A stretch of DNA of 11,816 nucleotides from Prevotella sp. CAG:1185 (GTDB taxonomy: Bacteria > Bacteroidota > Bacteroidia > Bacteroidales > Bacteroidaceae). The notes under the pieces are model-generated. The model did not search any database and had not been told where the DNA came from. It saw nothing but the letters and a program-made list of their open reading frames with translations. Position numbers and translations under genes: made by a program. Below are positions 6,413-11,816 of this stretch, piece by piece. Where the stretch lies: the NCBI GenBank assembly GCA_000436695.1, contig HF992657.1, positions 25,306-37,121 on the forward strand. The letters run 5' to 3'. Positions within the stretch are counted from its first letter, which is position 1. The number at the start of each line of letters is the position of its first letter.

Positions 6413-7582
6413 ATGAAGAACATTAAATTCAAAGCTTTGAGTGTTGGTATAGCATGCTGCTTAATGTCTGCATGTGGAGTACAAAACGGCAATAATGCAA
6501 CAACAGTTTCAGGTCTATCAACAGCTGCATTTGACACTACAATAAATAACAAGCCGGTCAAGCTGTACACACTAAGCAATAATAACGGTATGGAGGTTTG
6601 TATTACAAACTTTGGTGGACGTATTGTTTCCTTAGTAGTACCGGATAAAAATGGAAAACAGACAGATGTTGTTCTAGGTTATGACAACATCGCTCAATAT
6701 GCCGATTCTGTAAATAGCCCAAGCGACTTTGGCGCTGCAATTGGAAGATATGCAAACAGAATAAACAAAGGTAAACTTAATATTGACGGAAAAGACATTC
6801 AGTTGCCAATAAACAATTACGGACACTGCCTACATGGTGGACCATCAGGATGGCAATATCAGGTATATGATGCTAAACAGCTAAACGACACGACATTACA
6901 ACTGACAATATTATCTAAAGACGGCGACAATAATTTCCCGGGAAACGTAAAAGCTTCAGTAACTTATACCTTAAAAGGTAATAACAGCCTTGACATTGCT
7001 TATAGAGCAACAACAGATAAAGAAACCGTCATAAACATGACAAACCATTCATATTTCAACCTAAATGGTGATCCGTCAAAGGATGTTGAAAACTGCATTT
7101 TATACATTAACGCAGATAAATATACTCCATCAGATTCAACATTCATGACAACAGGTGAAATTGCAAAAGTAGACAATACGCCAATGGACTTCAGAAAACC
7201 TACTGCAATAGGTAAAAATGTCAACAATTTTTCTTTTGACCAAATCAAAAATGCCATGGGAATTGATCACAACTGGTGCTTAAACACATATAAAAATGGC
7301 AAAGGAGATGACACAAAAGTAGCAGCAAGTCTATACTCACCGAAGACCGGCATTATGCTTGAGGTATATACAAACGAACCTGGCATTCAGGTATATACAG
7401 GCAATTTCTTAAATGGAAAGGTTAAGGGCAAAAAAGGCATAGCTTATAACAAGCATGCATCATGCTGTCTTGAAACCCAGAAATACCCAGATACTCCGAA
7501 TAAGAAAGACTGGCCAACAGCAAATTTAAAACCAGGTGAAGAATATTATTCTCACTGCGTGTTCAAATTCAGCATAAAATAA
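6413..7582 (+). CDS. galM: Aldose 1-epimerase (mutarotase) lipoprotein
   Basis: Interconverts alpha and beta anomers of free aldoses. The 389-residue product begins with a lipoprotein signal: basic MKNIKFK, a hydrophobic core, and lipobox LMSAC with Cys21, so the enzyme should be lipid-anchored in the envelope rather than cytoplasmic. The mutarotase domain covers about 40-389. Segments seen are FGGRIVSL (67-74), GRYANRI (111-117), LHGG with His141, NHSYFNLNGD with His212, GIDHN with Asp285, and ETQKYPD with Glu354. By comparison with Lactococcus GalM (His96, His170, Asp243, Glu304) the catalytic and sugar-binding residues are all kept. It is the first gene of the operon, 44 bases before the symporter, so its natural substrate here is probably L-arabinose or a related sugar; that assignment is from context. 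No Shine-Dalgarno sequence is seen. Confidence 0.94.
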   Translation: MKNIKFKALSVGIACCLMSACGVQNGNNATTVSGLSTAAFDTTINNKPVKLYTLSNNNGMEVCITNFGGRIVSLVVPDKNGKQTDVVLGYDNIAQYADSVNSPSDFGAAIGRYANRINKGKLNIDGKDIQLPINNYGHCLHGGPSGWQYQVYDAKQLNDTTLQLTILSKDGDNNFPGNVKASVTYTLKGNNSLDIAYRATTDKETVINMTNHSYFNLNGDPSKDVENCILYINADKYTPSDSTFMTTGEIAKVDNTPMDFRKPTAIGKNVNNFSFDQIKNAMGIDHNWCLNTYKNGKGDDTKVAASLYSPKTGIMLEVYTNEPGIQVYTGNFLNGKVKGKKGIAYNKHASCCLETQKYPDTPNKKDWPTANLKPGEEYYSHCVFKFSIK

Positions 7583-7626
7583 GAATCAGAATACTACTAT
7601 TAACCTATAAAAATTATTAATCAAAA

Positions 7627-9309
7627 ATGGAAATATTAGACTGGATTGTAATTGGTGTCTTCTGTCTAGCACTGATTGGTATCGTTGTATGGGTCGTAAG
7701 CCAAAAAAACAAAGACTCTGCAGACTATTTTCTTGGAGGACGTGATGCAACATGGATTGCTATCGGTGCGTCTATCTTTGCATCAAACATCGGCTCAGAA
7801 CACTTGATAGGACTTGCAGGTGCAGGAGCATCTTCAGGTATGGCTATGGCTCATTGGGAAATTCAAGGTTGGATGATCCTGATTTTAGGCTGGGTTTTCG
7901 TTCCGTTCTATACAAGAAGTATGGTATACACAATGCCTGAATTCTTGGAAAGACGCTATAACAAAGAAAGCCGTACCATCCTGTCTGTCATATCACTTAT
8001 AAGTTATGTATTGACCAAAGTTGCCGTTACTGTATACGCAGGCGGTCTTGTGTTCCAGCAAGTATTCGGAATAAAAGAGCTTTGGGGCATTGACTTCTTC
8101 TGGATTGCCGCAATTGGATTAGTAATAATAACAGCATTATACACTGTACTCGGAGGCATGAAGAGCGTATTGTACACATCTGTACTCCAGACACCGATAT
8201 TGCTGTTAGGCTCTTTGATAATTTTGGTATTAGGTTTAAAGGCCGTTGGAGGATGGGATCAGGTACTGCAAATTTGTTCTATCAAACCAGTAAATGAATA
8301 CGGAGATCACATGACCGACCTGATGCGCAATCTTAATGATCCAGAATACCCATGGCTCGGTGCATTGGTAGGCTCAGCCGTTATTGGTTTTTGGTATTGG
8401 TGTACAGACCAGTACATTGTACAACGAGTACTTTCTGGAAAGAATGAAAAGGAAGCCCGTCGCGGTACTATCTTCGGAGCATATTTAAAATTGCTTCCTG
8501 TATTTATTTTCCTTATTCCTGGAATGATTGCCTATGCATTAAATGTTAAATCAGGCGGAACATTCTTGCCTGTAGATGCCAATGGCATAGCAATAAGCGA
8601 TGCAGCATTTCCAACATTAGTTGCTAAAATTCTTCCCGCAGGAGTTAAAGGACTAGTGGTATGTGGTATACTAGCAGCCCTCATGAGTTCACTTGCATCA
8701 TTGTTCAACTCATCTGCAATGCTTTTCACAATAGACTTTTACAAACGTCTGCGTCCTAATACATCAGAAAAATCACTTGTAAGAATTGGCCAAATGGCAA
8801 CAATTGTCATTGTTGTTTTAGGTATATTATGGATACCAATTATGCGAAGCGTCGGTAACGTTCTTTACAATTACCTTCAGGATGTCCAAAGCGTTCTGGC
8901 TCCTGGCATTGCAGCTGCATTCTTACTCGGTATATGTTGGAAAAGAACTACAGCAAAAGGCGGTATGTGGGGCCTCCTTTCTGGTATCATAATAGGTCTA
9001 ACCAGATTGGGTGCAAAGGTTTACTATAGTAATGCCACCAATGTTTCAGACAATTGGTTTAAAGCCATTTTCTATGATTTCAATTGGCTCTATTTCTGTG
9101 GTGTAATGCTCATTTTCTGTTGTCTCGTCGTAATTGTAGTAAGTCTATGCACAGAAGCTCCTTCAGAAGAAAAGATAAAAGGTCTTGTATTTGGAACTGC
9201 TACACCGGAACAAAAAGCTGCTACACGCGCAAGCTGGAATCACTGGGATGTTATTAACAGTATAATAATACTGGCTATAACTGTTGCCTTCTATATTTAC
9301 TTCTGGTAA
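7627..9309 (+). CDS. araT: SGLT-family sodium/sugar symporter, probably for L-arabinose
   Basis: Inner-membrane transporter of the sodium:solute symporter family, importing sugar with Na+. The 560 residues form about 14 hydrophobic segments, the usual SGLT number, with the last at about 543-560. It aligns well with human SGLT1 and Vibrio vSGLT. FASNIGSEHLIGLAG (51-65) contains His59, WEIQGW gives Glu78, WYWCTDQYIVQR (256-267) is almost identical to SGLT1, YLKLLP gives Lys288, and YLQDVQSVLAPG gives Gln418. These correspond to sugar-site residues. The Na2-site region is ALMSSLASLFNSS (351-363). Membership of the sugar-transporting SGLT branch is clear. L-arabinose as the substrate is inferred from the flanking araR, araD and araA, and the symbol is used in that sense. 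It lies 44 bases after galM and 22 before the regulator. Confidence 0.9.
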   Translation: MEILDWIVIGVFCLALIGIVVWVVSQKNKDSADYFLGGRDATWIAIGASIFASNIGSEHLIGLAGAGASSGMAMAHWEIQGWMILILGWVFVPFYTRSMVYTMPEFLERRYNKESRTILSVISLISYVLTKVAVTVYAGGLVFQQVFGIKELWGIDFFWIAAIGLVIITALYTVLGGMKSVLYTSVLQTPILLLGSLIILVLGLKAVGGWDQVLQICSIKPVNEYGDHMTDLMRNLNDPEYPWLGALVGSAVIGFWYWCTDQYIVQRVLSGKNEKEARRGTIFGAYLKLLPVFIFLIPGMIAYALNVKSGGTFLPVDANGIAISDAAFPTLVAKILPAGVKGLVVCGILAALMSSLASLFNSSAMLFTIDFYKRLRPNTSEKSLVRIGQMATIVIVVLGILWIPIMRSVGNVLYNYLQDVQSVLAPGIAAAFLLGICWKRTTAKGGMWGLLSGIIIGLTRLGAKVYYSNATNVSDNWFKAIFYDFNWLYFCGVMLIFCCLVVIVVSLCTEAPSEEKIKGLVFGTATPEQKAATRASWNHWDVINSIIILAITVAFYIYFW

Positions 9310-9331
9310 AACACGTAAATTTTAAAACAAA

Positions 9332-10009
9332 ATGACAATTTATTATAACGAGCATTCAAAATTTTATGTTTCAGTAGATTGCATTGTCTTCGGATTTGAA
9401 AGTAACAAGCTTAAATTACTTATAGGAAAAAGACAAATGGATCCAGGAAGGAACGAATGGTCACTATACGGAGGCTTTGTTGAAGAAAATGAAACTTTAG
9501 ACGAAGCAGCCAATAGAGTATTATATGAATTAACAGGTCTAAAAGACTTGTACATGAAACAGGTAGGCGCTTTCGGAGCCGTTGACCGCGACCCTGGAGA
9601 GAGAGTTATATCTATAGCTTATTGTGCGCTCATTAATGTTAAAGATTATGATAAAAGTCTTCAGGAAAGCCATCAGGCCATGTGGGTTAATCTTGAGGAA
9701 TTACCAAAATTATATTCAGACCACAACGATATGGTCAAAAAGGCAATAGCCTTACTTAGAAGGCGCATTTCATCTGAACCATTAAGTTTCAATCTTCTGC
9801 CAGAATTATTTACGCTGACACAACTTCAGCATGTATATGAAGCAATTCTAGGTGAAGAAATAGACAAGCGTAACTTCAGAAAGCGCATTAAAGCCATAGA
9901 CTTTATCGAAAAGACTGACCTAATAGATAAAATAACATCAAAACGTGGAGCAGCCTTGTATCGTTTCAATAATGACGCATATTTGGAAGATCCGACATTT
10001 AAATTATAA
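9332..10009 (+). CDS. araR: AraR-type Nudix/winged-helix transcriptional regulator
   Basis: A 225-residue regulator with an N-terminal Nudix-like domain (about 8-145) and a C-terminal winged helix (about 150-225). The Nudix box region is 48-70 (start GGFVEENETL from 47, end TGL). Against G-x5-E-x7-RE-x2-EE-x-G it keeps Gly48, Glu54, Arg62, Glu66 and Gly69, but has Val63 and Leu67 where the key glutamates should be. Hydrolase activity is therefore unlikely and the domain probably senses a ligand. The B. thetaiotaomicron protein AraR (BT0354) has this layout, binds L-arabinose, and represses arabinose genes; the gene order here fits an orthologue. The DNA-binding part includes FTLTQLQHVYEAIL (160-173) and the recognition-helix region DKRNFRKRIKAI (178-189). 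It sits inside the operon it likely controls, giving autoregulation. The general family name would be NrtR/AraR-like. Confidence 0.9.
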   Translation: MTIYYNEHSKFYVSVDCIVFGFESNKLKLLIGKRQMDPGRNEWSLYGGFVEENETLDEAANRVLYELTGLKDLYMKQVGAFGAVDRDPGERVISIAYCALINVKDYDKSLQESHQAMWVNLEELPKLYSDHNDMVKKAIALLRRRISSEPLSFNLLPELFTLTQLQHVYEAILGEEIDKRNFRKRIKAIDFIEKTDLIDKITSKRGAALYRFNNDAYLEDPTFKL

Positions 10010-10015
10010 TATTTT

Positions 10016-10708
10016 ATGCTTGAAGAATTAAAGGAAAAAGTATTCAAGGCTAATTTAGACCTTGTAAAACATAATTTGGTTATATTCACCTGGGGAAACG
10101 TTTCAGGTATTGACCGCGAAAAAGGACTTGTAGTAATAAAGCCATCAGGGGTAAGCTATGATACAATGAAAGCATCAGACATGGTTGTTGTAGACCTCAT
10201 GACAGGCAAGGTGGTTGAAGGTGATTTAAATCCTTCATCTGACACACCTACCCATTTGGTACTTTATCGTGCATTTCCCGAAATAGGCGGAATAGTACAC
10301 ACCCACTCTACCTATGCGACAGCATGGGCACAAGCAGGCATGGATATCCCAAATATCGGAACAACTCATGCTGACTATTTCCATGACGCCATTCCATGCA
10401 CTGATGATATGACAAAGGAGCAGATGGCTGAATATGAAAAAGAGACAGGGAATGTTATTGTAGAGCGTTTCAAAAACATAAACTATGTACACACTCCCGG
10501 GGTTTTAGTAAAAAATCATGGTCCTTTCTCATGGGGAAAGGATCCTGACAATGCTGTATATAATGCTGTGGTAATGGAACAAGTAGCCAAAATGGCATTC
10601 ATATCATTCTCTGTAAATCCAGATACAACAATGAATCCCCTGCTTATTGAAAAACATTTTAGCCGTAAACATGGTCCGAACGCATATTACGGACAAAAGA
10701 AAAAATAA
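10016..10708 (+). CDS. araD: L-ribulose-5-phosphate 4-epimerase
   Basis: Converts L-ribulose-5-phosphate to D-xylulose-5-phosphate, feeding the pentose phosphate pathway, in the cytoplasm. The 230-residue product belongs to the class II aldolase/epimerase fold and has the normal length. Visible residues match E. coli AraD: TWGNVSG (25-31), KPSGVSYD (42-49), SSDTPTH with Asp76, the zinc ligands His95 and His97 in VHTHSTYA, GTTHADYF with Asp120, the third zinc ligand His168 in KNHGP, and the C-terminal HGPNAYYGQ holding the catalytic tyrosine. Asp120 and this tyrosine separate the epimerase from fuculose-phosphate aldolase. It starts six bases after the araR stop and lies 29 bases before araA, so it is tightly within the operon. 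Confidence 0.97.
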   Translation: MLEELKEKVFKANLDLVKHNLVIFTWGNVSGIDREKGLVVIKPSGVSYDTMKASDMVVVDLMTGKVVEGDLNPSSDTPTHLVLYRAFPEIGGIVHTHSTYATAWAQAGMDIPNIGTTHADYFHDAIPCTDDMTKEQMAEYEKETGNVIVERFKNINYVHTPGVLVKNHGPFSWGKDPDNAVYNAVVMEQVAKMAFISFSVNPDTTMNPLLIEKHFSRKHGPNAYYGQKKK

Positions 10709-10737
10709 ATAAGTTAACAATATAAAAAATAACAACT

Positions 10738-11816
10738 ATGATAAAAGCATTTGAAAATTATGAGATTTGGTTTGTAACAGGAGCTCAACTTCTTTATGGA
10801 GGAGATGCTGTTAAACAAGTAGACGGACATTCTAAAGAAATGGTAAATGGCCTGAACGAGTCAGGAAGACTACCAATAAAAGTTGTATATAAAGGCACAG
10901 CAAACAGCAGTAAAGAAGTTTCAGATATCTTTGCAGCAGCAAATAATGAAAAGAAATGTATCGGTGTAATAACATGGATGCATACATTCTCTCCAGCAAA
11001 GATGTGGATTCACGGACTGCAGATTCTTCACAAGCCACTGCTTCACCTCCATACACAATACAATGCAGAGATTCCATGGGACTCAATAGATATGGACTTC
11101 ATGAACCTCAACCAAAGTGCTCATGGAGACAGAGAGTTCGGTCATATTATATCACGCATGCGCATAAGGCGCAAACTTGTTGTCGGATATTGGAAAGAGC
11201 AAAAGACACAAGACCACATTGCTGTATGGGAACGTGTTTGTGCAGCATGGGCAGACGCACAAGACATGTTGATACTGCGCTTTGGCGACCAAATGAACAA
11301 TGTAGCCGTTACTGATGGTGACAAAGTTGCAGCAGAACAGGTCCTCGGATATCATGTTGACTATTGCCCATTCAGCGAAGTATTAAGCTACTTTAAAGAC
11401 ATCAAAGACGCTGACGTAGACGAATTAGTTGCTACATATTTCAAAGAATATGATCACGATGCTTCCCTCGAGGACAAATCAACCGAAGGTTACAAAAAGG
11501 TTTGGAACTCAGCAAAAGCAGAACTTACATTACGCGCAGTGCTGAAAGCCAAAGGAGCAAAAGGATTTACAACAAACTTTGACGATCTTGGAGATGTTAA
11601 TGTAGAAGAAAGTGGTATGGGATTTGATCAGATTCCAGGCCTGGCTTCACAGCGTCTTATGGCTGAAGGCTATGGCTTCGGAGCTGAAGGCGACTGGAAA
11701 TCAGCAGCACTATACCGTAGTGTATGGGTAATGACACAGGGAATGGAAAACGGATGCTCATTCCTTGAGGACTACACACTAAACTTTAATGGTGAGCAGA
11801 GTGCAATACTCCAGTC
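10738..11816 (+). CDS. araA: L-arabinose isomerase, 3' end cut by the window edge
   Basis: Converts L-arabinose to L-ribulose in the cytoplasm with a divalent metal, the first catabolic step. I translated 359 codons from ATG 10738 (MIKAFENYEIWFVTGAQLLYG). The family is about 500 residues, so roughly 140, including the last metal-binding histidines, lie beyond the right edge. Family segments present are ITWMHTFSPAKMWI near 80, LHTQYNAEIPW, DMDFMNLNQSAHGDREFG, QIPGLASQRLMAEGYGFGAEGDWK, and SFLEDYT. Glu317 and Glu344 match metal ligands Glu306 and Glu333 of E. coli AraA. It starts 29 bases after araD with no Shine-Dalgarno sequence. No frameshift or stop is seen in the visible part. A ribulokinase gene (araB) is absent from the window and may lie downstream. 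Confidence 0.97.
   Translation, partial: MIKAFENYEIWFVTGAQLLYGGDAVKQVDGHSKEMVNGLNESGRLPIKVVYKGTANSSKEVSDIFAAANNEKKCIGVITWMHTFSPAKMWIHGLQILHKPLLHLHTQYNAEIPWDSIDMDFMNLNQSAHGDREFGHIISRMRIRRKLVVGYWKEQKTQDHIAVWERVCAAWADAQDMLILRFGDQMNNVAVTDGDKVAAEQVLGYHVDYCPFSEVLSYFKDIKDADVDELVATYFKEYDHDASLEDKSTEGYKKVWNSAKAELTLRAVLKAKGAKGFTTNFDDLGDVNVEESGMGFDQIPGLASQRLMAEGYGFGAEGDWKSAALYRSVWVMTQGMENGCSFLEDYTLNFNGEQSAILQ

Noticed and set aside
10956..11315. 119-codon plus-strand frame
   Set aside because: Out-of-frame shadow inside araA, whose own frame is continuous and conserved across the stretch.

Overview
The window looks like a chromosomal segment from a Bacteroidota species, most likely Bacteroidales and Prevotella-like. 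Four things point there. Putative promoters follow the TTTG / TAnnTTTG pattern. Starts mostly lack a Shine-Dalgarno sequence and sit in A/T-rich leaders. Intergenic DNA is very A/T-rich. Several genes are Bacteroidota-type: an HU-CCDC81/SPOR protein, an S1 protein ending in a TLGDIDALAELKAKME-like tail, and a Nudix-type arabinose regulator. The genus is inferred; only the phylum is reasonably secure.

Layout. (1) 1-1764, minus strand: rfbC/rmlC (dTDP-4-dehydrorhamnose 3,5-epimerase) followed by a UDP-glucose 6-dehydrogenase gene that runs off the left edge. Both make nucleotide-sugar precursors for surface polysaccharide. (2) 1765-1900: a short divergent promoter region. (3) 1901-3564, plus strand: a membrane protein joining cytoplasmic HU-like domains to a periplasmic SPOR domain, then a small zinc-ribbon plus FHA-like protein, 11 bases apart and probably co-transcribed. 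(4) 3666-5566: rpsA (ribosomal protein S1), with its own -7 box and a strong intrinsic terminator. (5) 5567-6412: about 850 bases of very A/T-rich DNA without a credible gene. It holds a tandem array of about 22-bp units with inverted-repeat arms, several perfect palindromes, and a well-formed promoter at its right end. (6) 6413-11816, plus strand: an L-arabinose operon in the order mutarotase lipoprotein (galM type), SGLT-family sodium/sugar symporter, AraR-type Nudix regulator, araD, araA (cut by the right edge). Gaps are 44, 22, 6 and 29 bases.

How the arabinose genes fit together: the lipoprotein mutarotase interconverts sugar anomers outside the cytoplasm, and the symporter imports the sugar with sodium. 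AraA converts L-arabinose to L-ribulose. A kinase, araB, not seen here and perhaps further downstream, would phosphorylate it. AraD then epimerises L-ribulose-5-phosphate to D-xylulose-5-phosphate. The Nudix regulator has a Nudix box lacking the key glutamates, as expected for a sugar-sensing repressor rather than an enzyme, and probably acts at the promoter before galM. This gene set resembles the AraR-controlled arabinose locus described in Bacteroides thetaiotaomicron.

The points most worth following up are the HU-to-SPOR membrane protein paired with an atypical FHA protein, the 22-bp repeat array with one compensatory arm change, the palindromes upstream of galM, and an apparently leaderless GTG start. 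I see no transposase, phage gene, CRISPR array, tRNA or rRNA.
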